Source: Bacteroidota bacterium
GTDB taxonomy: Bacteria; Bacteroidota; Bacteroidia; NS11-12g; UBA955
Direction: 5' to 3'
Assembly (NCBI GenBank): GCA_030682255.1
Contig: JAUXOK010000019.1
Location: forward strand, 57,034-121,033
DNA: 64,000 nt
The translations under genes were made by a program, and so were the position numbers. Under the pieces are notes generated by a model. It made no database searches. It was not told the origin of the DNA and was given only the letters and a program-made list of their open reading frames with translations. Below, one piece after another: positions 8,946-17,203 of the stretch (position 1 is the first letter of the stretch; each line of letters starts with the position of its first letter).

Positions 8946-9290
8946 TTAACAAACAGACATAATCTTGGGCGGTTGCCACAATTTATTAAAATAAAAAGAA
9001 AGAAAAGAAACCGAAAGAGGGAAGTCTAAATCTTTTGAGAATGGCTCTTGATCGAGTAAATTAATTGAACCCAATTGAAATGTAACTCCCACGCAAGAAC
9101 CACAAGTAAAGAATGGTGAACATGCCTTACAGTCATCATCGCAATGATTGGATTCTGAATTCACGTCATGGCTGTGTTCATCTTCTGTAAAATTAAGTTT
9201 TGCAGCCGTTTTTTCAGACCCTGGCGGACAGCAAGGCACCATAGACAAGCTAATGACAAATAGGGCCAATATGACTGCGAAGAATTTCAC
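8946..9290 (-). CDS. Small exported Cys/His-rich protein (DUF6660-like)
   Basis: 114 residues from the GTG at 9290, which gives MKFFAVILALFVISLSMVPC; a TTG one codon upstream is also possible. The N-terminal signal is followed by a CC pair and a ligand-rich stretch (DEHSHDVNSESNHCDDDCKA, then CSPFFTCGSCVG). This pattern resembles small Bacteroidota proteins found next to metal-related TonB receptors (DUF6660, from memory, not verified). Role unknown; metal binding or sensing in the envelope is the likely inference. It is the first gene of the three-gene set running to 6233. Confidence 0.65.
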   Translation of the reverse strand: MKFFAVILALFVISLSMVPCCPPGSEKTAAKLNFTEDEHSHDVNSESNHCDDDCKACSPFFTCGSCVGVTFQLGSINLLDQEPFSKDLDFPLSVSFLSFYFNKLWQPPKIMSVC

Positions 9291-9318
9291 CAAACAAAAA
9301 TAAGTAATTTTTTTAAAA

Positions 9319-9735
9319 TTAAAAACTTCTGTTCTTGGAAACCCAATCTTTGATGTAAGATATAATATCTCCGGTATTGGTTCCAGGAGGAAAAAGTTTG
9401 GCTACACCTTGCTCATTTAACTTTAACATATCGTCATCAGGAATAATGCCACCACCAATTAATAATACATCGTCTAATTTTTTTTCCTTCATAAAGTTAA
9501 TGACTTTTGGGAAAACAGTGTTATGTGCGCCCGATAAAATACTGATGCCAATAACATCCACATCTTCTTGTAAGGCTGCATTCACAACCATTTCTGGGGT
9601 TTGTCTTAAGCCAGTATAAATTACTTCCATACCAGCGTCTCTAAGCGAACTTGCTATCACTTTAGCGCCTCTATCGTGGCCATCTAAACCTACTTTGGCT
9701 ATTAAAACACGTATGGGTCTTGCTGTATTTGTCAT
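9319..9735 (-). CDS. Stand-alone cobalamin-binding domain of methylmalonyl-CoA mutase type
   Basis: 138 residues consisting almost only of the B12-binding Rossmann-like domain found at the C-terminus of methylmalonyl-CoA mutase. The cobalamin motif DGHDRG (Asp18, His20, Gly23) supplies the lower-axial His; SILSGAHNT and [12 protein letters not shown] are the other family loops. In complete mutases this domain pairs with a TIM-barrel subunit, which is not in this window, so it must act in trans with a distant subunit. It follows the lipoprotein gene with one base between and gltX before that, so it seems to be the end of a gltX operon. Confidence 0.88.
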   Translation of the reverse strand: MTNTARPIRVLIAKVGLDGHDRGAKVIASSLRDAGMEVIYTGLRQTPEMVVNAALQEDVDVIGISILSGAHNTVFPKVINFMKEKKLDDVLLIGGGIIPDDDMLKLNEQGVAKLFPPGTNTGDIISYIKDWVSKNRSF

Positions 9736-9736
9736 A

Positions 9737-10258
9737 TTATTTGATGCGTTTAAACTTCGTTGATTTTCTTTTCTTTAAATATCGGTTGCAATATCTCTTA
9801 AAATTTTCATCTTCTAAGATAAATTCAGTAGAACTTGTTCCATTGTTTTTTAAACCAGATTTACGCAATTGACGCAATGTTTTTTTGTCTAATGTGATTT
9901 TATGTAAATACAAATGGTTTTTATCATATTGAAATGGAAACACCAGCCAATGGGATAATGAATCGGCTTGTAAATTATTTGCACTTAAAAAATAAAAATG
10001 ACCATAATGACTGATTACTAAATTTGAATCCGAAAAATTGAACATCTGACTTAAAACCGGAACTGTTGTTTGAATGCCATTTTTATTGATGATAAAACGG
10101 TGAGTATCTTTGATGCCATTGCTTTTTTGTATCAATTGGTATTCTGCAAATAGTTCTTCAGGATATTGAGGCATAACCATACCAGGTACTCTGTTGAAAG
10201 TAACCATTCTGCATGATGTTAGCAGTGAGACAAAAACTATTAAACCGATTAATCTCAT
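9737..10258 (-). CDS. Lipoprotein of unknown function
   Basis: 173 residues. A short signal ends in the lipobox LLTSC (Cys16), so the protein is probably lipid-anchored. The body is beta-rich and the C-terminus very basic ([14 protein letters not shown]). No family recognised. It starts 5 bases after the gltX stop and ends one base before the B12-domain gene, which suggests translational coupling in one operon. Confidence 0.7.
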   Translation of the reverse strand: MRLIGLIVFVSLLTSCRMVTFNRVPGMVMPQYPEELFAEYQLIQKSNGIKDTHRFIINKNGIQTTVPVLSQMFNFSDSNLVISHYGHFYFLSANNLQADSLSHWLVFPFQYDKNHLYLHKITLDKKTLRQLRKSGLKNNGTSSTEFILEDENFKRYCNRYLKKRKSTKFKRIK

Positions 10259-10263
10259 TTTAT

Positions 10264-11796
10264 TTATTGAGTAGCCACTTGTATAGTTTTGATGGCATGG
10301 GTGATTCTATCAGCACAGTTTGCCACACCGATTAAACACAGCATTTCAAACAATGGTGGACCTCCACCTTCTCCTGTTAATGCTAATCTTAGAGGTTGCA
10401 TCACTGCACCTGGGCTTAATCCTTTATCTGCAGCCAAAGTTTTAAATGAGGTTTCTAAGGTTGTAGAATCTTCATTTTCCATGCTTGTTATCATATTGGC
10501 ATAATCTTGTAAAAATGCTACAGCTTGACTGTTCCATTTTTTTGCAATGACCTGTTCGTCAAATTGTGTAGGCGTTTGAAAGAAATAAGCACAACGTTCA
10601 ACAATGTCATGACTGAAAGTAACTTTTTCTTTAATCAAAGCCACCACATTGGTTAAATAATCCATATTGGTTTGATAGCCTTTGGCTTGACAAGCTTCAA
10701 AAATTTCAGATGCAATTTGTGCATTGTCTTTCAACATCAAATGTTGATGATTGAACCATTTAGCTTTTTCAGGGTCGAATTTGGCGCCATTTTTACTAAT
10801 TTTTTCAATGCTGAAAAGTTTTATCAACTCTTCCAAGCTAAAAATTTCTCGGTTGTCTGAGGTATGCCAACCCAATAATGCCAACATGTTAACTACAGCT
10901 TCAGCTTCATATCCTTTTTCTCTATAGCCGCTACTTATTTCGTTGGTTGAAGGGTCTTTCCATTCCAAAGGAAATACAGGAAACCCTAATCTATCGCCAT
11001 CTCTCTTACTCAATTTGCCATTGCCATCTGGTTTTAATATCAATGGTAAATGTGCAAATTTTGGCATAACATCTTGCCAACCAAAAAATTGATACAACAT
11101 CACATGCAAAGGCGCTGATGGCAACCACTCTTCGCCACGAATAACATGGGTGATTTTCATGGTATAATCATCCACCACATTGGCTAAATGATAAGTCGGC
11201 ATGCCATCACTTTTAAACAACACTTTATCATCCATTGCCGAAGTTTGTACAATGACCCATCCTCTGATTAAATCATGAAAACGCACTTCTTCTTTTCTTG
11301 GTAATTTTATTCTGATTACATAAGGTTCGCCAGCGTCTAATCTTCTTTTAACCTCATCTTCTGGCAAAGTCAAAGAATTGATCATACTCATTCTGCTTAC
11401 CGCATCGTATTGAGGCGCCATACCACCTGCTTTCAATTTTTCACGCATGGCGTCTAGTTCTTCAGATGTGTCGAAAGCGTAATAGGCATGACCAGAGGCC
11501 AATAATTGGTCGGCATACTGTCTGTACATGGCTTTCCTATCGCTTTGTCTGTAAGGAGCAAAGGGACCGCCCACATGCGTGCCTTCATCAAATTGTATGC
11601 CTACCCATTTCAGCGATTCTACAATGTAATCCTCAGCACCGGGTACAAATCTGGCTTGGTCTGTGTCTTCAATGCGAAGAATCATATCTCCACCAAGTTG
11701 TTTAGCAAACAAATAATTAAACAAAGCGGTTCTAACACCACCAATATGTAAGGGACCAGTAGGACTGGGCGCAAATCGAACTCTAACTTTAGACAT
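10264..11796 (-). CDS. gltX: Glutamate--tRNA ligase
   Basis: 510-residue class I aminoacyl-tRNA synthetase that charges tRNA-Glu. The HIGH-type motif is PSPTGPLHIGG (residues 10-20) and the KMSKS-type motif KLSKRDG (261-267); RIEDTDQAR (41-49) is the amino-acid-binding block. The length and long C-terminal anticodon-binding part are normal. GatA is encoded at 32470-33882, so the organism probably uses the amidotransferase route for Gln-tRNA or Asn-tRNA, in which case GltX may also charge tRNA-Gln; that part is inference. First gene of an operon with a lipoprotein and the B12-domain protein. Confidence 0.97.
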   Translation of the reverse strand: MSKVRVRFAPSPTGPLHIGGVRTALFNYLFAKQLGGDMILRIEDTDQARFVPGAEDYIVESLKWVGIQFDEGTHVGGPFAPYRQSDRKAMYRQYADQLLASGHAYYAFDTSEELDAMREKLKAGGMAPQYDAVSRMSMINSLTLPEDEVKRRLDAGEPYVIRIKLPRKEEVRFHDLIRGWVIVQTSAMDDKVLFKSDGMPTYHLANVVDDYTMKITHVIRGEEWLPSAPLHVMLYQFFGWQDVMPKFAHLPLILKPDGNGKLSKRDGDRLGFPVFPLEWKDPSTNEISSGYREKGYEAEAVVNMLALLGWHTSDNREIFSLEELIKLFSIEKISKNGAKFDPEKAKWFNHQHLMLKDNAQIASEIFEACQAKGYQTNMDYLTNVVALIKEKVTFSHDIVERCAYFFQTPTQFDEQVIAKKWNSQAVAFLQDYANMITSMENEDSTTLETSFKTLAADKGLSPGAVMQPLRLALTGEGGGPPLFEMLCLIGVANCADRITHAIKTIQVATQ

Positions 11797-11916
11797 AAAG
11801 GTGCAAAGATAATAAATTTAGGCTTATGGACTTATTTCAAAGGAATATAAATCCATATGCACATAACTATGGCCTTTAAATTAACAAATCAAACTATTGA
11901 TATGATAAATTTTAAT

Positions 11917-12537
11917 CTAAACCTTAAAATAGTTTTTATACCATTCTGTTTCGTGGTGATCAATTTTTGTTGGGTCGATGACGTGTTGATAGTCGATTTT
12001 AGCATAAATAATTTCCAATGAAGCAAAGTCACGTTGGCTTATAACTTTAATTCCATTTCTAATTAATTGAGCAGCGCAAACGCCTGCACCTATTTGATAG
12101 GTTTTATTATCGTCAAATCTGTTTCCCTGATAAATAACTTGACTGCCACAAGCAGCACTGATATCCATTAAAACAGCAATTTCGATGTTTTCATTTTTGG
12201 CAATTTCAAGCATTTTTTCAGATGCCTGAATCATGCCATCGGTCCAGTCTTTTCCAGATGCTGTTAATACTTTTGCTTTGCCATTTAAAACATCTATGCC
12301 TGCTCCGCCATGTATATCACACATTTCTCTTGGTGAACCAAATGAAAACTCTTCAGGGCAAAATCTAGTTATTTTAACAGTATCATAGTTCAAAAATTTC
12401 AAAGCGCTAGGGTATTCCCCATTTGCACTACCGTCATATCCACAAGTGATGCCTGTTAAACAAGCACTCATTAGCATGCGAAGTGGATTGTCTTTGCTTG
12501 GAACCCGTAATTCATTGAGTTGTTCTCTTTCGTTCAT
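11917..12537 (-). CDS. DUF523-family protein
   Basis: 206 residues from the ATG at 12537. Conserved features of the DUF523 (YbbK-like) family: MSACLTGITCGYDGSANG near the N-terminus, RFCPEEFSFGSPREMCDIHG, and the Cys motif SAACGSQVIYQG. The spaced cysteines (SACL, CGYDG, FCPE, MCDI, AACG) suggest a metal or Fe-S site, but no biochemical role is known to me. Single gene between gltX and gpsA. Confidence 0.75.
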   Translation of the reverse strand: MNEREQLNELRVPSKDNPLRMLMSACLTGITCGYDGSANGEYPSALKFLNYDTVKITRFCPEEFSFGSPREMCDIHGGAGIDVLNGKAKVLTASGKDWTDGMIQASEKMLEIAKNENIEIAVLMDISAACGSQVIYQGNRFDDNKTYQIGAGVCAAQLIRNGIKVISQRDFASLEIIYAKIDYQHVIDPTKIDHHETEWYKNYFKV

Positions 12538-12864
12538 TGTTGTTTGGTTTTTTAAAAAAAAATACAACTTGAAATTTTGGCGACATAATGCCTTATAAAT
12601 TAAAAACGATTACAAATAAAATGATATAATTGATATTTGCCAAATTATTAGAAATATTAAATGTAGGACAAAACAACTTTCTGAAGCCGTTTTGCGTGTT
12701 TTACCAACAATCTCTCTTAACCGTTTGTTTGTTATTGGTGAACTTTTTTCACGAAGTATGAGTAAAACACCAAAAAAAGAAAAAATACAGATATGCTTTT
12801 GGTATTAAAATATTATTAACAGAATATTTTTGTAATCCTATTAAAACTCCTATTTTCGCAACGC
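12538..12864. other. Intergenic region between divergent genes
   Basis: About 330 AT-rich bases between the DUF523 gene (minus) and gpsA (plus). Apart from a TATTTTCG promoter-like box at 12851-12858, nothing structured is seen. Confidence 0.4.
12851..12858 (+). promoter_or_regulatory. Promoter-like box TATTTTCG immediately upstream of gpsA
   Basis: One mismatch to TAnnTTTG. It ends 6 bases before the GTG start, so if used the mRNA would be leaderless or nearly so. Confidence 0.35.
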
Positions 12865-13866
12865 GTGAAACCATTAAAAATAGGCATCATAGGAAATGGA
12901 AGTTGGGCTACAGCACTTTTGAAAATATTGTGTGATAATGAAATGCCCAAAGAAATCATTTGGTGGCACCGTCATCAGGATGATATTGCATTTATTCAGA
13001 AACATCTTCATAATCCCCGTTATCTAACGGATATGCATGTGGATTTATCTAAAGTGAGCCTGGAAAATAACCTTGAGAAAGTGATTTCAAACAGCGATTA
13101 TCTCTTGTTGGCTGTTCCGTCTGCTTTTGTGCATCAAACGTTAAAGGATTGTGATATAGCGTTGTTTAAAGATAAGGTGATTATTTCGGCAGTTAAGGGT
13201 GTTAACTCAGAAACCCATCAAATCATCAGTCATTATTTTGAAACCGTTTGGCAAATCAATAGTCAAAATATAGCTGCAATTGCTGGCCCATGTCATGCAG
13301 AGGAAGTGGCCATGGAAAAGTTAAGTTATTTAACCATTGCTTCAACCAATCTAGAACTAGCGCAAAACATTACTTCTCATTTGGATTGTCATTATATTCT
13401 CACCAAAACATCCGATGATATTTATGGTATTGAATACGCTACGGTGCTAAAAAATGTATATGCCATTGCTTGTGGCATTTGTCATGGTTTGGGTTATGGC
13501 GATAATTTTCAATCTGTGTTGGTTTCGGCATCTATCAGGGAAATAGAAACGTTTTTAGATGCCTGCGTTTTAACCCACCGTGATGTGAAATCTAATGCAT
13601 ATTTAGGTGATTTGTTGGTGACGGCTTATTCTCAATTCAGCAGAAACAGAACATTTGGAAACATGTTGGGCAAAGGCTACAACGTAAAAAGTGCACAATT
13701 GGAAATGAATATGATAGCTGAAGGCTATTACGCAACTAAAACCATGAATGAAATAAATTCAGAGGTGAAAGCCAATATGCCGATTTTAGAAGCTGTTTAT
13801 GATATAATTTACAATCAAGTTTCTGCTAAAAATAGGATGCAGAATTTAACACAAGCCTTGATTTAA
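12865..13866 (+). CDS. gpsA: NAD(P)-dependent glycerol-3-phosphate dehydrogenase
   Basis: 333 residues. Makes sn-glycerol 3-phosphate from dihydroxyacetone phosphate for phospholipid synthesis. The Rossmann loop is GIIGNGSWATALLK (residues 7-20); AGPCHAEEVA (140-149) matches the GPSFA-type block with Cys-His in place of Ser-Phe; VLKNVYAIACG (194-204) carries the catalytic Lys196. GTG start. Its stop overlaps that of the convergent TPR lipoprotein by 4 bases. Confidence 0.93.
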   Translation: MKPLKIGIIGNGSWATALLKILCDNEMPKEIIWWHRHQDDIAFIQKHLHNPRYLTDMHVDLSKVSLENNLEKVISNSDYLLLAVPSAFVHQTLKDCDIALFKDKVIISAVKGVNSETHQIISHYFETVWQINSQNIAAIAGPCHAEEVAMEKLSYLTIASTNLELAQNITSHLDCHYILTKTSDDIYGIEYATVLKNVYAIACGICHGLGYGDNFQSVLVSASIREIETFLDACVLTHRDVKSNAYLGDLLVTAYSQFSRNRTFGNMLGKGYNVKSAQLEMNMIAEGYYATKTMNEINSEVKANMPILEAVYDIIYNQVSAKNRMQNLTQALI

Positions 13867-14909
13867 TTGGAAAGTGTTACATTGATGTTCACTCTTTTTA
13901 GACCCTCTTTGGCTAAAGTTTGATTATCGTCTAAATTGATTGCTTTGACATAATCAAAGTAGGCGCGAGTTTTATCTTTTTTCATTTCAAAAACCCGTCC
14001 TCTGAGAGTGTAAGCATCAGCATAATCGGGAGATAAACCAATTGCAGCATCTAAATTTTTAATGGCATTGTCATAGTCTAGCGCCATGGCGTTTAACAAT
14101 GCTAAATTATAGCGACTAAAAATATGAGAGGGATTAACTCTGATGCAGTTTTCATAAAGAATGGAAGCTTCTTTGAGTTTTTGATTGTTTTGAAAATACA
14201 AACCTTTGGCGTATAAAGCTTCATCGCTGTATTCATTAATAGCTAAAGCTCTGTCAAGAAATACAATTGTTTTTTTGTCGTTTTTATTGGCATAAAATAA
14301 GCCAAGTTGCATAATGGCATCGTAATGCTTACTATCGTATACCAATGTTTTTTCAAACAACAGAATGGCTTTTGCAGTATCACCTATTTCTTTGGCTATC
14401 ATGCCTAAATAAAAAATCGGTTCAGGGTTTGAAGGGGTTATTTTAGACGCTTCTGTGTAATGTATTTCTGCTAAATCGTATTGTTGTTTAGCTAAATATA
14501 AATAAGCTAGTGCTTGATGTGCATCACTGTAATTGTTTTTTAAATGGAGAGCTTTTAAAAAAGCATTTTCTGCTAATTGAGAGTTTGCCGTATCGCCAGA
14601 CATTAAGTATTTGCCATGATAGTAATGATAGTCTGCATTGATAGAATCGTAGTATATAGCCGCATTGATGTCAATGATAGCTTCTTTTAAATTGTCTTCA
14701 AAATAAAAAGCGTTAGCTCTGTTGAAATATAATTCAGCACTTTGAGGGTTTTTGTTGATTTTCTCCGAAACGCTTCTGATATCGAGCGAATATGAGGTGT
14801 CTTTATCGGTTATAACTCTGATATCCAGTCCTTTTTTTTGACATGAGGTGATAAATACTATCATGAAAATAGTTAGGCAAATAACAATTTTACTTTTTGT
14901 CAGCAACAT
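13863..14909 (-). CDS. TPR-repeat lipoprotein
   Basis: 348 residues. The signal ends at the lipobox FITSC (Cys23); the rest is a row of about seven tetratricopeptide repeats from residue 50 on, with typical W/L-G-Y-A-P spacing (e.g. AELYFNRANAFYFEDNLKEA, DAHQALAYLYLAKQQYDLAE, AYTLRGRVFEMKKDKTRAYF). It is expected to be membrane-anchored and to hold protein partners; no enzyme domain is present. Transcribed divergently from hmgA, with only about 50 bases between starts. Confidence 0.85.
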   Translation of the reverse strand: MLLTKSKIVICLTIFMIVFITSCQKKGLDIRVITDKDTSYSLDIRSVSEKINKNPQSAELYFNRANAFYFEDNLKEAIIDINAAIYYDSINADYHYYHGKYLMSGDTANSQLAENAFLKALHLKNNYSDAHQALAYLYLAKQQYDLAEIHYTEASKITPSNPEPIFYLGMIAKEIGDTAKAILLFEKTLVYDSKHYDAIMQLGLFYANKNDKKTIVFLDRALAINEYSDEALYAKGLYFQNNQKLKEASILYENCIRVNPSHIFSRYNLALLNAMALDYDNAIKNLDAAIGLSPDYADAYTLRGRVFEMKKDKTRAYFDYVKAINLDDNQTLAKEGLKRVNINVTLSN

Positions 14910-14958
14910 TCTACAAATTTATACTAATTTTACACACTAAAAAATAAGTATTTTATTT

Positions 14959-16116
14959 ATGCCTTTCTATTGTAAATCAGGTGTTATTCCTCAAAAAAGA
15001 CATACGCAGTTTAGAAAACCAGATGGGTCATTGTATTCGGAAGAATTGGTGAGCACGGAAGGGTTTTCAAGTATCTATTCACTCGTGTATCATGCTCATC
15101 CGCCAACTTTGGTAAAGGATATTGGCAATCCAATTCCAGTTGCTCCAAAAGCTAAAATTGCGAACAACATGCAAAACAGGAGTTTTTTAACCTTTAATAC
15201 CCCTGCAAAAGAAGATTTTTTAGAAAGCCGAGTGATTCAATTATTTAACAATGATTTGTATTTAACTACAGCTGCTCCCAAAAAGTCGATGACCGATTAT
15301 TTCTACAAGAATGCAGATGCGGACGAGGTGATTTTTGTGCATGAAGGCCGCGGAACTCTCAAAACAATCTTTGGTCAAATTGAATTTGAATATGGCGATT
15401 ATTTAGTGATACCAAGAGGAGTTATCTATCAATTGCATTTTAATAACGAAAATAACCGTTTGATGATAACGGAATCTTTCAGTCCGATAAAGCCACCCAA
15501 AAGATATTTAAATTCTATGGGACAATTTTTAGAACACTCACCTTATTGCGAAAGAGATATTAAAATGCCACAAAATCTGCAAACACATGATGAAAAAGGC
15601 GATTTTAAAGTGATGATTAAAAAGGGTGATGAAATTTTTCCATATACCTATGCTACTCATCCTTTTGATGCCATAGGTTGGGACGGTTATCATTTCCCTT
15701 ATGGATTTAGCATTCATAACTATGAGCCAATAACGGGCAGAATTCACATGCCACCACCCATTCACCAAACATTTGAAGGACATAATTTTGTGATTTGTTC
15801 TTTTGTGCCTAGACTTTATGATTATCATCCACAATCTATTCCTGCGCCATACAACCACAGCAATGTGGATTCAGATGAGGTTTTATATTATGTTGATGGC
15901 GATTTTATGAGTAGAAAGCATGTTGAAAAAGGGATGATAACGCTTCATCCTAAAGGTATTCCACATGGTCCACATCCAGGCACTGTAGAGAAAAGTATTG
16001 GTGCTAAAGAAACCAAAGAATTGGCTGTGATGATAGACCCGTTTTATCCATTACAAATAACAGAAGCAGCCATGGCAATCGAAGACCCTCATTATTACAA
16101 AAGCTGGGTTGAATAA
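14959..16116 (+). CDS. hmgA: Homogentisate 1,2-dioxygenase
   Basis: 385 residues. Opens the ring of homogentisate with O2 in tyrosine/phenylalanine breakdown. The N-terminal block RHTQFRKPDGSLYSEEL and HAHPPT are typical of the Bacteroidota form, which is shorter than the approximately 440-residue proteobacterial and eukaryotic enzymes. A bicupin fold is expected; candidate iron ligands are His300 and Glu307 in YNHSNVDSDEVLYY and His336 in PHGPHPG. The H-to-E spacing is one residue longer than in the human enzyme, so Asp306 could be the carboxylate instead. The antiporter gene follows 19 bases after the stop. Confidence 0.9.
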   Translation: MPFYCKSGVIPQKRHTQFRKPDGSLYSEELVSTEGFSSIYSLVYHAHPPTLVKDIGNPIPVAPKAKIANNMQNRSFLTFNTPAKEDFLESRVIQLFNNDLYLTTAAPKKSMTDYFYKNADADEVIFVHEGRGTLKTIFGQIEFEYGDYLVIPRGVIYQLHFNNENNRLMITESFSPIKPPKRYLNSMGQFLEHSPYCERDIKMPQNLQTHDEKGDFKVMIKKGDEIFPYTYATHPFDAIGWDGYHFPYGFSIHNYEPITGRIHMPPPIHQTFEGHNFVICSFVPRLYDYHPQSIPAPYNHSNVDSDEVLYYVDGDFMSRKHVEKGMITLHPKGIPHGPHPGTVEKSIGAKETKELAVMIDPFYPLQITEAAMAIEDPHYYKSWVE

Positions 16117-16135
16117 TTAATAACACCTATAGAAA

Positions 16136-17116
16136 ATGATATATTTTTTGTTTGTTTTAGGTTTTTTTGTGTTAATCAAAGGTGCGGACCTATTGGTGAA
16201 TGGCGCAAGCTCTATAGCCAAGAGATTTAAAATCAATGATTTGGTTATTGGCTTAACCATCGTTGCATTTGGCACTTCCGCTCCTGAGTTGTTTGTTAAT
16301 ATTTCAGCAAGTTTAAATGGGTCATCAGAAATTGCAGTTGGCAATATATTAGGTAGTAACATAGCCAATATTTTATTAATTTTAGGAGTTTCTGCCACTA
16401 TCAAAACTTTGCAAGTGAGCAGTTCTACAGTTTGGAAAGAAATTCCCTTTAGTTTGTTAGCTGTTATTGTTTTAGGATTTCTAGCCAATGATAGAATAAT
16501 AGATGGCGCATCTCTGTCACAATTAAGCCGTATTGATGGTTTAATATTTATCTGTTTCTTTGTGATATTTATATATTACATCATTGAGATTTCTAAGAAA
16601 AGTAAAAATTCAGGCATAGCAGAAGAAGTGTCATCTATCAAACCCATGTCAATTTTCAAGTCGTTAACTTTTATTTTGTTGGGATTGTTAGGATTGGTTT
16701 TTGGTGGAGAATGGATAGTGAATGGCGCAATTAAAATAGCTGAAAACGCTGGTATAAGCAAATCCTTAATAGGGTTAACTATAGTTGCAGTTGGCACATC
16801 ATTGCCAGAAATGGCCACTTCTGTTGTCGCAGTTTATAAAGGTAAAAATGACATCGCCATAGGCAATGTGGTTGGGTCTAATATTTTCAATGTTTTTTGG
16901 ATTTTAGGTGTAAGTTCTATCATAAAACCTTTGCCTTTTCAGCCGAGTTGTAATGTTGACATTATGGTAGCAATACTTTCTAGTTTTTTATTGTTCATTT
17001 TCTTGTTTATTGGTCAAAGGCATAATATCCAAAGAGGACAAGGCATCATGTTTTTATTGATTTACGTTTTATATGTTGTGTATCTAGTACTTACGGATGG
17101 CAATAAAATTGCTTAG
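16136..17116 (+). CDS. Calcium/sodium antiporter of the CaCA family (YrbG-like)
   Basis: 326-residue inner-membrane protein with about ten membrane segments in two halves. Both alpha repeats are clear: GTSAPELFVN (46-55) with GNILGSNIAN (69-78), and GTSLPEMATS (220-229) with GNVVGSNIFN (243-252); the acidic residues Glu51 and Glu225 are the expected cation ligands. It exchanges Ca2+ for Na+ or H+ across the inner membrane. Placed between hmgA and the pyrophosphatase, all on the plus strand; a shared function with hmgA is not apparent. Confidence 0.9.
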   Translation: MIYFLFVLGFFVLIKGADLLVNGASSIAKRFKINDLVIGLTIVAFGTSAPELFVNISASLNGSSEIAVGNILGSNIANILLILGVSATIKTLQVSSSTVWKEIPFSLLAVIVLGFLANDRIIDGASLSQLSRIDGLIFICFFVIFIYYIIEISKKSKNSGIAEEVSSIKPMSIFKSLTFILLGLLGLVFGGEWIVNGAIKIAENAGISKSLIGLTIVAVGTSLPEMATSVVAVYKGKNDIAIGNVVGSNIFNVFWILGVSSIIKPLPFQPSCNVDIMVAILSSFLLFIFLFIGQRHNIQRGQGIMFLLIYVLYVVYLVLTDGNKIA

Positions 17117-17161
17117 TGGAAAGCTTTTTGTAACTTATTACGAAAATAAAATGATTTTAAT

Positions 17162-17169
17162 TACATTTG
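17162..17169 (+). promoter_or_regulatory. Bacteroidota -7 box TACATTTG upstream of hppA
   Basis: Perfect TAnnTTTG match followed by CAGCC, 34 bases before the hppA ATG. The -33 element is not obvious at standard spacing. Confidence 0.45.
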
Positions 17170-17203
17170 CAGCCTTAAAAATTAAACGAAAATAAATTTA
17201 TTT

